From a bacterium c-19 (lineage in GTDB: Bacteria > Bacillota_I > Bacilli_A > Erysipelotrichales > Erysipelotrichaceae): a stretch of 45,046 nucleotides of DNA. The stretch is from NCBI GenBank assembly GCA_009917405.1, contig QZED01000015.1, positions 1-45,046 of the forward strand. The letters run 5' to 3'. Shown piece after piece: positions 33,681-41,989 of this stretch. The notes beneath the pieces were generated by a model. That model ran no database searches and was not told the origin of the DNA. It saw only the letters and a list, made by a program, of their open reading frames with translations. The first letter of the stretch is position 1, and each line of letters begins with the position of its first letter. A program made the position numbers and the translations under genes.

Positions 33681-35864
33681 CTACTCCAACATCAACGGCT
33701 GTAAATCAATCTCCATCGCCGCCTTTTGCTTCGTCTGAATATGCTGCTGATAAATCTCCCATACAAGTGTATTTAACATTAGTTGATCCTTCCCCTTCAA
33801 CAGTATCCTTACCCGATAAAGATCATTGCGTTTTCCCAGCGGTGCCGGTCCCAGCACTCTGATATTACCGACTGTCCGCAACTGCGCTACGTATTGATTC
33901 GCACACATCATCGCAATTGCCTCTGCCTTATGCTGAAAAACAATACTTGCCAAATAGGCATAAGGCGGATAACCGGCAAGATGACGATACTGCATCTCAT
34001 GGGCAAAAAATGTATGATAATCATGCTTTTCAGCACAGGTAAGCGCATAATGATTCAAATCATAAGCCTGAATAATCACTTCCCCGTTTTTCTCATGCCT
34101 GCCGCTGCGCCCGCTTGCCTGCTCCAATAAATCATAAGTCAATTCCGCACAGCGATAATCATTGCGATTTAATAAGGCATCTCCGTTTAAAATGCCGACC
34201 AAGGTCACATTTTCAAAATCCAATCCCTTTGCAATCATCTGCGTACCTAATAAAATATCAGCTTCCCCGCAGCGAAATTTCGACAGGATCGTTTCATGCG
34301 CATGCTTCCCGGCAGTCGTATCGGCATCCATACGCAAAATCTTCGCCTGTGGAAATTTACGCAGAACATGTTCCTCTAAACGCTGCGTACCGACTCCCAA
34401 ATAGCGCCATGACGCCTTAGCGCACTGGGGACAACTATCCGGTAGCTTCATCGTATAACCGCACGTATGGCATTTTAGCAGTCCCTCATCCTTATGATAA
34501 CTTAATGCCACATCACAATGCGGACACTGCTGCACATAGCCGCAGCTGACACAACGAAGCAGCGGTGTATAACCGCGGCGATTCAACAGCAAAATACTTT
34601 GTTCCTTACGCAACAAGCGCTGATTCAATGCCTCAGTGAGCTTATCGGACAACATATAATCCTCACCATTACGCAGCGCACTGCGCATTTCAACCAATGA
34701 AACGTCAGGTAAGGTTTCATTAATTCGCTTCGGCATTTCAATCAATTCATATACACCCTTATAAGCACGTGCATATGACTCCAAACTGGGAGTTGCGCTC
34801 GCCAGCAACAAAGGACAGCGATGATGCTTCGCTCGTACAACAGCCACATCACGACAATGATAACGCGGCATCACATCCTGCTTATAGCTGGAATCGTGTT
34901 CCTCATCGATAATAATCAGACCCAAACGATCAAACGGCATAAAAATCGCACTGCGCGTACCGACAACGATCGATACTTGATGCTTCTTCACCAGCATATA
35001 CTGTTCATACTTCTCCTGCGGATTCAGCCGACTGTGATAAATAGCGGCATTCATCGCAAAGCGTTGTTCAACCGATTCAATCATTTGCGGAGTCAATGCG
35101 ATCTCCGGAACCATAAATAATACTTGCTTGCCCTGCTCCAATACCTGTTGTGCCAGCTGTAAAAACACCTCGGTTTTTCCCGATCCCGTAACTCCGTGCA
35201 GCAGCATTACCTTTTGATCACCGATCGCCTTGATTTTTCCGATCGCCTCAAGCTGCTGCGGCTGTAAGACTCGATGATTTTGTTGAGGCGTTAAAACCTT
35301 TAAAGTACTTGTCGCTTCTCGTTCCTCTACACGCACCGCACCAAGCTCCACCAATTTCTTTCCGACACTTTTAAACTCCGCATTAAAATCACTGTGGCGC
35401 ATTTCTTTTCGCATTCGCATTGCTTTCGCTGCTTCTCGCTGCTTTTTTGTTAAAGCAAGTGCAGTCAAATCGATCCCTTGATCAACAATCCACGCTTCTT
35501 TTTTCACTGCCTTTGCGCTGCTTTTCGGCTTTAGCTTGCCGGGCAACATACACTGAAAACAGCTGATCATCGGCGCAACACACGTTTTTGCCATCCAAGC
35601 AGCCAATGAAAATAATTCCTCATTGATCAACGGTTCACTGTCAATGACCGCTTCAATCGCTTTGATTTCATAATTCAGTGAATGGACTTCAGAATCATTG
35701 ACCTCTTCTACATGATCGACAAAACCGATCAGCGATTGATTGCGATTCCCGAAAGGTACCTTAACCCGTACCCCGCGACTTAAAGAAAAGCCATCACAGC
35801 GATAGGTAAATAAACGATCCAATTCCATAATCGGTCGTTCAATATATACATACACTAGCTTCAT
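33681..35864 (-). CDS. priA: Primosomal protein N' (replication restart helicase)
   Basis: Superfamily 2 DNA helicase that reloads the replisome at stalled forks. 727 residues. The N-terminal 3'-end-binding domain starts VYVYIERPIMELDRLFTYRC. Walker A is LLHGVTGSGKTEVFLQLA (about 222-239), and the D-E-x-H box is IIIDEEHDSSYKQD. The zinc-binding insertion has eight cysteines: CVSCGYVQQCPHC, then CHTCGYTMKLPDSCPQC. The late helicase motif VI is in EQASGRSGRHEKNGEV. Extended -10 TGATAAAAT about 35 bases upstream. It follows gmk, but a terminator lies between them. Confidence 0.96.
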   Translation of the reverse strand: MKLVYVYIERPIMELDRLFTYRCDGFSLSRGVRVKVPFGNRNQSLIGFVDHVEEVNDSEVHSLNYEIKAIEAVIDSEPLINEELFSLAAWMAKTCVAPMISCFQCMLPGKLKPKSSAKAVKKEAWIVDQGIDLTALALTKKQREAAKAMRMRKEMRHSDFNAEFKSVGKKLVELGAVRVEEREATSTLKVLTPQQNHRVLQPQQLEAIGKIKAIGDQKVMLLHGVTGSGKTEVFLQLAQQVLEQGKQVLFMVPEIALTPQMIESVEQRFAMNAAIYHSRLNPQEKYEQYMLVKKHQVSIVVGTRSAIFMPFDRLGLIIIDEEHDSSYKQDVMPRYHCRDVAVVRAKHHRCPLLLASATPSLESYARAYKGVYELIEMPKRINETLPDVSLVEMRSALRNGEDYMLSDKLTEALNQRLLRKEQSILLLNRRGYTPLLRCVSCGYVQQCPHCDVALSYHKDEGLLKCHTCGYTMKLPDSCPQCAKASWRYLGVGTQRLEEHVLRKFPQAKILRMDADTTAGKHAHETILSKFRCGEADILLGTQMIAKGLDFENVTLVGILNGDALLNRNDYRCAELTYDLLEQASGRSGRHEKNGEVIIQAYDLNHYALTCAEKHDYHTFFAHEMQYRHLAGYPPYAYLASIVFQHKAEAIAMMCANQYVAQLRTVGNIRVLGPAPLGKRNDLYRVRILLKGKDQLMLNTLVWEIYQQHIQTKQKAAMEIDLQPLMLE

Positions 35865-35941
35865 GGCTTCCCTTCTTTCTTTTTTTCCTATATTTTATCA
35901 TAAAACAATTTCAAATACCCGCAAAAATACGCTGTACAAAC

Positions 35942-35969
35942 AAAAAAACAGAGCCGTAAAGGCATCTGT
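35942..35969 (-). terminator. gmk terminator
   Basis: On the minus strand ACAGA-T-GCC pairs with GGC-TCTGT around TTTAC (one bulge), followed by seven T residues, directly after the gmk stop. Confidence 0.75.
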
Positions 35970-36557
35970 CTAAGATTCCTGATAAATATCCGCATTCTGC
36001 ATATGACGCTTGATGATCAACGAAATCATATCAGCTGCAAGCTGGGGATCATCATTACAAACCACATACTTGTAATCCTTCACCATCTTCATCTCACCGG
36101 CAGCCTTAGCCAAACGCTGCTGCACAATTTCCTCCGGCTCGCTGCGACGACCGCGGATTCGCTTTTCCAGCTCTTCCATATTCGGCGGAATAATAAAGAT
36201 TGACAACGCATCAGGACACTTCTCCTTGACCTGCATTGCGCCCTGAACCTCAATCTCCAACAGCACATTCTTTCCCTGATTACGCAAATCCTCAACCAAA
36301 GACAATGGAGTACCGTAATAATTACCGACAAACTCTGCCCATTCCAGTAATTCTCCGTTTTCAATTGCTTGTTCAAACTGTTCCTTTGTCGTAAATATAT
36401 AATCTCTGCCGTCAACCTCACCGATACGCGGAGAGCGAGTCGTCATTGAAATTGAATAAGCCAGCTTTAACGCTTCATCATTCATAAAGAAATTACGAAT
36501 CGTACCCTTCCCTACACCACTGGGACCGCTTATAATGATCAATAAACCTTTTTCCAT
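35970..36557 (-). CDS. gmk: Guanylate kinase
   Basis: Phosphorylates GMP to GDP with ATP. 195 residues. P-loop LIIISGPSGVGKGTIRNFFM (about 5-24), the GMP-binding region SMTTRSPRIGEVDGRDYIF, and LLEWAEFVGNYYGTP are all present. The lid contains RIRGRRSEPEEIVQQRLAKA. The start has AAGGGTG upstream. It has a near-consensus promoter and its own terminator, so it is not tightly coupled to priA. rpoZ and coaBC, which often follow gmk in Firmicutes, are not here. Confidence 0.97.
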   Translation of the reverse strand: MEKGLLIIISGPSGVGKGTIRNFFMNDEALKLAYSISMTTRSPRIGEVDGRDYIFTTKEQFEQAIENGELLEWAEFVGNYYGTPLSLVEDLRNQGKNVLLEIEVQGAMQVKEKCPDALSIFIIPPNMEELEKRIRGRRSEPEEIVQQRLAKAAGEMKMVKDYKYVVCNDDPQLAADMISLIIKRHMQNADIYQES

Positions 36558-36583
36558 ATGTATGCACCCTTTTCTTTTCTATC

Positions 36584-36612
36584 ATTTTACTAGGCATGAT
36601 TAAACTTGTCAA
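36584..36612 (-). promoter_or_regulatory. gmk promoter
   Basis: Perfect -35 TTGACA (36607-36612), 17-bp spacer, -10 TAAAAT (36584-36589) on the minus strand. Confidence 0.85.
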
Positions 36613-36721
36613 ACAGCTTTTGCGTATTTTGGTTAAAATAACCGAAGTTTCATCTAAAAGTCACAAAAAAATTTAAACTATCTGATCATTCAAACATTAT
36701 CTATATACATTTTCGATAGGA

Positions 36722-36750
36722 TTGCCACATCCGGTATGATATAATAATAA
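36722..36750 (+). promoter_or_regulatory. Probable rqcH promoter
   Basis: -35 TTGCCA (36722-36727), 17-bp spacer, -10 TAATAA (36745-36750). A TATAAT at 36740-36745 overlaps it and may be the true -10. Confidence 0.5.
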
Positions 36751-36772
36751 CGAAAAAAATTGAGGTGAGAAT

Positions 36773-38434
36773 ATGGCACTCGATGGCATTGTATTACAAG
36801 CAATTACAAATCAGCTGCAAGAGCTACTTCCGGCTAAAATCAATAAGATCCAACAATTATCAGATACAGAACTGTTATTTCAGCTCAGAACCAAGAATGG
36901 TAACAAAAAGCTGCTGCTGTCACTTCACAGCGTATACAATCGCATTAACATTACAAATCAAAGTTATACGACCCTAGATGCACCGCAGGGCTTTGTCATG
37001 CTTTTAAGAAAACAATTAGACGGCGGTATGATCCGATCCTTGCAGCAAATCGGATTGGATCGTATTTTACATATGGAAATTGAAGCGCGCAATGAATTAG
37101 GTGATATTCATCAAAAGCATTTATATATTGAATTAATGGGTAAATACGCCAATCTCGTATTTGTAGATGAAAACGGCATTATCCTTGATGCATTAAAAAG
37201 AATACCGCCCTTTGAAAATAATAAACGCACGATTCATCCGGGTGCGAAATATCAGCTTCCTGCTCCCCATCTTAACAAACAGGACCCGTATCAAAATCCC
37301 ACAGTTGATTTTAACGCTTCCTTAGTCAAACAGCTGCATGGATTTTCACCGCTGTTGGCGAGTGAAGTCGAATATCGAATGCAAAAGGGTACTGCCTTTT
37401 CAATGATTATGAATGAACTGCAGCAATCCGATACTGTCTATATCAGCGAACAGGACGGAAATACGCAGTTTCATATTCTGCCGTTGACCCATCTGTCACA
37501 GCCGATTCGCAGCTATCCCTTGATGAAAGGTTTAGATATCTTATATCATGAAAAAGAAGAAAAGGTCCGCATCAAGCAACAAACCGGAGATATTTATAAA
37601 ACCGTCAAACAGGAGTTGCATCGAAACAGCGGGAAGCTCCCGAAGCTGAAGGAGAGTTTGCAGGAAGCGTTTGATTGTGAAAAATATCGTGAATACGGAG
37701 ATTTATTATTTGCGTATCAAAGCAGCCTAAAACGACAGCCAAAGGTCACACTTCCCTCATTTGAAAGCGGCGCAGAACTTACCATTCCTCTAGATATGCG
37801 TTATGATATCAAGCAAAATGCCAATCGTTATTATCATAAATACCATAAGGGTAAACGCGCACAAGATTTTCTGCAGGAACAGATTGCATTATGTGAAAAA
37901 GAACTGCGCTATTTTGAAGCGATGAAGCTACAGCTGGAACAGGCAAACGCTCAGGATGCGAAAGAAATACGCGAAGAATTGATTCGCCTGCATTACATGA
38001 AAGATACCAAGCGAGCGATACGCAAAAAGAAGAAAAATCAGCTTCCTCACTATGAATGCTTTCATTTTGATGATTATAAAATCTATGTTGGAAAAAACAA
38101 TTTACAAAATGATTTTGTAACATGGAAACTGGCTAAAAAACAAGATACATGGTTTCATGCGAAAGATTATCACGGTGCCCATGTGATCGTCACATCCGCT
38201 CAGCCGAATGAAACAATGATCAGAAATGCAGCAATGCTGGCGGCATGGTATTCTGAGGGCAGATATTCCTCCAGTGTACCGGTAAACTACTGTCTTGTAA
38301 AGCAATTAAAAAAAGTTCCCGGAACACAGGGCAGCTTTGTTTCCTTAAGCAGCTATAAAACAATCTATATCGATCCGGAAGCTGCAAAGATTCAAGCCCT
38401 CATCGATGCACATATGCAGATCAATGCGAAATAA
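36773..38434 (+). CDS. rqcH: Ribosome quality control protein RqcH (NFACT family)
   Basis: Binds stalled 50S subunits carrying peptidyl-tRNA and adds C-terminal alanine tails that mark the chain for degradation. 553 residues with NFACT-N (1-about 175; MALDGIVLQAITNQLQELLP, YIELMGKYANLVFVDENGII), HhH, a long coiled-coil (about 340-415, rich in E and K), and NFACT-R near the end (DTWFHAKDYHGAHVIVTSA). The family was once called fibronectin-binding protein A (FbpA). The start has GAGGTGAGAAT. It is divergent from gmk, with a terminator shared with asnA. Confidence 0.93.
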   Translation: MALDGIVLQAITNQLQELLPAKINKIQQLSDTELLFQLRTKNGNKKLLLSLHSVYNRINITNQSYTTLDAPQGFVMLLRKQLDGGMIRSLQQIGLDRILHMEIEARNELGDIHQKHLYIELMGKYANLVFVDENGIILDALKRIPPFENNKRTIHPGAKYQLPAPHLNKQDPYQNPTVDFNASLVKQLHGFSPLLASEVEYRMQKGTAFSMIMNELQQSDTVYISEQDGNTQFHILPLTHLSQPIRSYPLMKGLDILYHEKEEKVRIKQQTGDIYKTVKQELHRNSGKLPKLKESLQEAFDCEKYREYGDLLFAYQSSLKRQPKVTLPSFESGAELTIPLDMRYDIKQNANRYYHKYHKGKRAQDFLQEQIALCEKELRYFEAMKLQLEQANAQDAKEIREELIRLHYMKDTKRAIRKKKKNQLPHYECFHFDDYKIYVGKNNLQNDFVTWKLAKKQDTWFHAKDYHGAHVIVTSAQPNETMIRNAAMLAAWYSEGRYSSSVPVNYCLVKQLKKVPGTQGSFVSLSSYKTIYIDPEAAKIQALIDAHMQINAK

Positions 38435-38435
38435 A

Positions 38436-38460
38436 AGCATCCCATAGGATGCTGTTTTTT
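38436..38460 (+). terminator. Bidirectional terminator between rqcH and asnA
   Basis: AGCATCC pairs with GGATGCT around CATA and is followed by G and TTTTTT. The minus strand has TTTTA on the other side, so it may also serve asnA. Confidence 0.85.
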
Positions 38461-39472
38461 ATAAAATATGAATTCCGTATTCCTCACACGCTGCAATCAT
38501 TTCATCACTCCATGCACTGACCTGCACTTCACCGATATGCGCTTTATTCAATAACACAAGACAAATACGTGATTGACCGATGCCGCCGCCCATTGTCAAA
38601 GGCAACTCATCTTTCAGCAGCATTTGATGAAACGGCAACTGTTCGCGCTTCAGACAATTTGCTTTTTCCAACTGTGTATGCAGCGTTTTCGCATCTACAC
38701 GAATTCCCATACTGGATAGTTCAACTACACAATCCAGAATTGGATAATAAATCAAAATATCACCGTTTAAATGCCAATCATCATAATCAGGCGCACGTCC
38801 GTCATGCACTTCCCCGTTATTTAAACGATCTCCGATTTCCATTAAAAAGACACTTTTATGTTGCTTGCAGATTTCATATTCACGCTGCTTTGCATTCAAA
38901 TGCGGATATCGATCAGCAAGCTCTTGAGTAGTGATAAAAGTAATATCTTCATAGATAAACGGCTCCAAGTTTTCAAATACCTCGATCACTTCCGATTGTG
39001 TTTCAACCAAAGCCTTCATAATCATTCTTACCGTATGCTTTAACATATCGATATTACGATCCTTTTTCGCAATGATCTTTTCCCAATCCCATTGATCCAC
39101 ATATGCGGAATGCAGGTTATCCAAGTCTTCATCTCGTCGTACCGCATTCATATCCGTATAAATTCCTTTATTCACATCGATATGATAGCGTTTCAGCGCC
39201 ATACGCTTCCATTTGGCTAATGAATGGACAATTTCCATATCCATACCTAATTCCTTGATATCGAAATGTATGGAACGCTCTACGCCGTTTAAATCATCAT
39301 TGAGACCACTGCCGCTGTTTACATAAAGCGGTGCTGATACTCGCATCAGATTCAAATGGTTTGCCAATCGCTTTTCAAACAGATCCTTTACATATTTAAT
39401 TGCGATCTCTGTTGTCACTAAGTCAAGCTTATTCTCATAATGCTGAGGCAGCAATAAATCCTTTATAGCCAT
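38459..39472 (-). CDS. asnA: Aspartate-ammonia ligase
   Basis: ATP-dependent asparagine synthetase using ammonia, related to class II aminoacyl-tRNA synthetases. Diagnostic segments: LMRVSAPLYVNSGSGLNDDL, VHSLAKWKRMALKRY, DLDNLHSAYVDQWDWEKI, RAPDYDDWHLNGDILIYYP, LSSMGIRVDAKTL and GGGIGQSRICLVLLNKAHIG. With about 337 residues it fits the family. Two ATGs occur in a row; I prefer the second at 39472, giving GGAGGT a six-base spacing. The frame runs 26 codons further upstream, but those lie in the promoter region. The -10 TATAAT is at 39498-39503, so the leader is very short and there is no T-box. Confidence 0.95.
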   Translation of the reverse strand: MAIKDLLLPQHYENKLDLVTTEIAIKYVKDLFEKRLANHLNLMRVSAPLYVNSGSGLNDDLNGVERSIHFDIKELGMDMEIVHSLAKWKRMALKRYHIDVNKGIYTDMNAVRRDEDLDNLHSAYVDQWDWEKIIAKKDRNIDMLKHTVRMIMKALVETQSEVIEVFENLEPFIYEDITFITTQELADRYPHLNAKQREYEICKQHKSVFLMEIGDRLNNGEVHDGRAPDYDDWHLNGDILIYYPILDCVVELSSMGIRVDAKTLHTQLEKANCLKREQLPFHQMLLKDELPLTMGGGIGQSRICLVLLNKAHIGEVQVSAWSDEMIAACEEYGIHIL

Positions 39473-39497
39473 CATGATACCTCCAATCATTGGGTAT

Positions 39498-39503
39498 ATT
39501 ATA
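39498..39503 (-). promoter_or_regulatory. asnA -10 element
   Basis: Perfect TATAAT on the minus strand with only weak -35 candidates. The predicted start leaves about ten bases before the Shine-Dalgarno site. Confidence 0.5.
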
Positions 39504-39665
39504 GCGTATTTCAACTGAAAAATATACTGACTTTTATCATTTATTTTCATTTTATATCATTTTCTTTCATAGAATACCGAATTTTGATACTGTTATAAAG
39601 ATATTATTGCAACTTTTCCGGCTTGATAAAAGCATGTATATTGTTTATCCCGAAACAAAAGAACA

Positions 39666-39690
39666 TAAAAAATGCGGTTTCCCGCATTTT
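39666..39690 (-). terminator. rnf operon terminator
   Basis: On the minus strand AATGCGG and CCGCATT close a GAAA tetraloop and run into a T tract (39672-39667), just after the rnfB stop. Confidence 0.9.
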
Positions 39691-39692
39691 CA

Positions 39693-40010
39693 TTAAGCCT
39701 TTACTTTGACACACGTTCCGTCAGGTCCCGGTGTCGTATTCAAATATTCAGCGATCTTTTCCTTTTGATCCGCTTTACAAGGACGACAGGTTCCGACCAC
39801 GCTGACCTCACCGTTCACAAGTGCTTCCGCTAAACCGGAGCAGCCGGCATAGCCGCAGCTTCCGCAGTTATAATTCGGCAGCATCGCCGTAACGGTTTCA
39901 ATTCGTTCATCAACCTCTACTTGTAAATAACGATCCGCAATGCCGAGACCCAAGCCTAACAATGCGCCGAGTACCAGCATCATAACGATCGCAATCAGGA
40001 TTGCTTCCAT
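39693..40010 (-). CDS. rnfB: Short RnfB-like subunit (membrane anchor plus FeS domain only)
   Basis: 105 residues. One N-terminal membrane helix (AILIAIVMMLVLGALLGLGL, 3-22) is followed by the RnfB FeS motif C49-x2-C52-x4-C57-x17-C75 in YNCGSCGYAGCSGLAEALVN and VGTCRPC. This matches the first part of RnfB. Canonical RnfB continues with two [4Fe-4S] ferredoxin domains, the entry point for ferredoxin electrons in current models; here the protein ends about 28 residues after C75 with a normal stop and a strong terminator. The ATG at 40010 is preferred (AAGGA nine bases upstream) over a GTG at 40016. It is the last gene of the operon. Either it is a minimal form or the remaining domains are coded elsewhere. 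Confidence 0.85.
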   Translation of the reverse strand: MEAILIAIVMMLVLGALLGLGLGIADRYLQVEVDERIETVTAMLPNYNCGSCGYAGCSGLAEALVNGEVSVVGTCRPCKADQKEKIAEYLNTTPGPDGTCVKVKA

Positions 40011-40012
40011 AA

Positions 40013-40189
40013 TCACTCATCCTTTCCGCTCAGGTCATGTGAAGGATGATTTCCGCAGGAAGCATCATGACAGCCCTCACAGCCTGCTTTGATATTTTCA
40101 CAGCCTTCCGGCAGTGGTGTTTTATGATTCAGATAATATAACAATGCATAAATACCTGCCAATACGGCAAAGAACAATACGGCTGCCAT
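40013..40189 (-). CDS. Small cysteine-rich single-pass membrane protein in the rnf operon
   Basis: 58 residues. An N-terminal membrane segment (AAVLFFAVLAGIYALLYYL, 2-20) is followed by a polar tail with four cysteines (residues 30, 37, 40, 45) in GCENIKAGCEGCHDASCGN, spacing C-x6-C-x2-C-x4-C, and three histidines. It resembles in plan the small Cys-rich membrane proteins seen beside feoB in other bacteria, but sits in an rnf operon. The start overlaps the rnfA stop by one base (TAATG) and the stop lies two bases before rnfB, so it is translated with the complex. It could carry an iron-sulfur cluster or other metal; this is inference. Confidence 0.75.
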   Translation of the reverse strand: MAAVLFFAVLAGIYALLYYLNHKTPLPEGCENIKAGCEGCHDASCGNHPSHDLSGKDE

Positions 40190-40770
40190 TATACAAGACC
40201 TGCCAAACCGCTGAATGCCAATGCCATGATACCGGCTACGATCAATGCGATCGGATTACCGGCAAATGCCTTAGGAACATTACATATGTCCAAGCGTTCA
40301 CGAATGGTAGAGAAAATATATAATACCAAGGTAAAGCCGACCGGGATTGCAATCGCGTATGTCAGCATTTCCGCAAAGTTATAGCCTTCGCTGATATTGT
40401 TTAACGTAACATTCAATACAACACAGTTTGTCGTAATCAACGGCAAATAAACACCAAGTGCCTTGTACAGAGCCGGACTCATCTTTTTGATGATCATTTC
40501 TACCAGCTGTACCAAGGATGCGATGACCAAGATAAAGGTAATCAAATCCATGTATTGTAAGGACAGCGGCTCTAATACTGCATAATAAAGTGCATATGTT
40601 ACAAGAGAGGCTGCCACAATGACAAAGGTAACAGCGGCCCCCATACCGATTGCCGAACTGCTTTTCTTAGATACACCCATAAACGGGCAGATACCTAAGA
40701 ACTGATTTAAGATAACATTATTTATTAAGGTGAAGGTGATAAACATCACGAATAAATTTCCTAAATCCAT
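40189..40770 (-). CDS. rnfA: Rnf complex subunit A
   Basis: 193-residue integral membrane subunit with six helices, paralogous to RnfE. NNVILNQFLGICPFMGVSKK near the N-terminus and TTNCVVLNVTLNN in the middle are diagnostic; the cysteines in these two segments are proposed to hold an iron-sulfur cluster with RnfE at the membrane centre. The Shine-Dalgarno AAAGGAGG is inside the end of rnfE. The complex couples ferredoxin and NAD redox to sodium or proton transport. Confidence 0.96.
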   Translation of the reverse strand: MDLGNLFVMFITFTLINNVILNQFLGICPFMGVSKKSSSAIGMGAAVTFVIVAASLVTYALYYAVLEPLSLQYMDLITFILVIASLVQLVEMIIKKMSPALYKALGVYLPLITTNCVVLNVTLNNISEGYNFAEMLTYAIAIPVGFTLVLYIFSTIRERLDICNVPKAFAGNPIALIVAGIMALAFSGLAGLV

Positions 40771-40773
40771 AGT

Positions 40774-41454
40774 TTACTTCGCCTCCTTTAAAGCTGCCTT
40801 AGCGGCTGCTTCCTTTTTTTCCTCTTTAGCAGTTTGATGATTCTTATAGGCTGCCAAAGCACCTGCCAATAATGCGAAAGTAATAAACGCACCGACCGGC
40901 TGTGAGAACATACTGATGACATAATCCTCGGGAATCAGTCTGAAAGCGAAAATAGACTGTTCCACATTAAACGGATTTTCAAATGTCAACATGCCGGTTG
41001 CGAGGATCTGACGAAGTGCAGACATCACGATAATTGATACCGTATAGCCAAGCCCCATTCCCAAACCGTCCAGCGCAGAATCAAATACACCGTTTTTAGA
41101 CGCAAATGCCTCTGCACGTCCTAAGATGATACAGTTTACTACGATTAACGGAATAAATACACCTAAGGCAGAATCTAATGCCGGTGCATATGCTTTAATC
41201 AACATTTGGATGATCTTTACCAATGTCGCAATCACTACGATATAGACAGGAATACGAATTTCACTCGGTGTTACCTTTCTCAAGCATGAGATAATAATAT
41301 TGCTCATCACCAATACAAGAATAACCGCAACACCCATACCGATCGCATTATTTAAAGTCGTAGTAATCGCTAAGGTAGAACATAATCCCAAGTATAATCC
41401 GAATACCGGATTTTCTCTGATGAACCCGGCGGTAAAATTTTCTTTACGATTCAT
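40774..41454 (-). CDS. rnfE: Rnf complex subunit E
   Basis: 226 residues, six-helix membrane protein. The N-terminus NFTAGFIRENPVFGLYLGLC and the segment PLIVVNCIILGRAEAFASKN are typical. Both conserved cysteines (near 21 and in VNCIILG) are present. The C-terminal tail is lysine- and alanine-rich (KEEKKEAAAKAALKEAK). It is 12 bases after rnfG with GGAGGG at the start, and it overlaps the ribosome binding site of rnfA. Confidence 0.96.
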   Translation of the reverse strand: MNRKENFTAGFIRENPVFGLYLGLCSTLAITTTLNNAIGMGVAVILVLVMSNIIISCLRKVTPSEIRIPVYIVVIATLVKIIQMLIKAYAPALDSALGVFIPLIVVNCIILGRAEAFASKNGVFDSALDGLGMGLGYTVSIIVMSALRQILATGMLTFENPFNVEQSIFAFRLIPEDYVISMFSQPVGAFITFALLAGALAAYKNHQTAKEEKKEAAAKAALKEAK

Positions 41455-41465
41455 TGTTCACCCTC

Positions 41466-41978
41466 CTACTTCAAATTTTCCGACAGGTACTTGCCTGCCT
41501 CTTGAATGCCTTCCACAACCGGCTTTGAGGATACCGTAGCGCCGCTGATCGTATCCAAGGTATCGGTTTCAGCATTCTTTCCGACTAATTTTTCTTTAAA
41601 GGAATCCTCGGCAACCTTAGTTCCGATTCCTTGTGTATCACCGTTGGAAATTACTACATAATCTAAGATTTTGCCGCTGTCATCAAGCGCAACCATAAAG
41701 CTTGTTCCTTCCTTATAGCCGCTGACCTTCAGTTTAAAGACAATCCCTTGATTATTCACCTTAAAAATCTTTTCAATTGTTTCACTGTCCTTGACACTGA
41801 TCTCTTCAAAATCAGAATCCGCTGCATCCGGGAAGATCAGCTGAAGATTTTGTTTTTCTGCCGCCAATGCATTTGCCGCAACGATCGGCGCCGTTAAGCT
41901 GTTTGCCAATGCGAGCGCTCCGCCGGCGATTGCCGCTACAAGAGCCAGAAACAGTGTTAAATGCAATACTTTTTTCAT
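41466..41978 (-). CDS. rnfG: Rnf complex subunit G (FMN-binding)
   Basis: 170 residues. A membrane anchor (LHLTLFLALVAAIAGGALAL, 5-24) is followed by an extracytoplasmic FMN_bind domain. The flavin attachment motif SGATVSS is at 145-151, with T148 the expected phosphoester threonine. GIGTKVAEDSFKEKL is the usual segment before it. A second domain of this type is fused to RnfD in the gene just upstream. Confidence 0.93.
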   Translation of the reverse strand: MKKVLHLTLFLALVAAIAGGALALANSLTAPIVAANALAAEKQNLQLIFPDAADSDFEEISVKDSETIEKIFKVNNQGIVFKLKVSGYKEGTSFMVALDDSGKILDYVVISNGDTQGIGTKVAEDSFKEKLVGKNAETDTLDTISGATVSSKPVVEGIQEAGKYLSENLK

Positions 41979-41989
41979 AGCTTACCTCC

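Noticed and set aside
39480-39692. T-box or other riboswitch in front of asnA (also looked for at serC and proS)
   Set aside because: Predicted leaders are only about 10-35 bases (asnA, serC) or absent (proS, inside an operon); no T-box sequence or specifier stem is seen.
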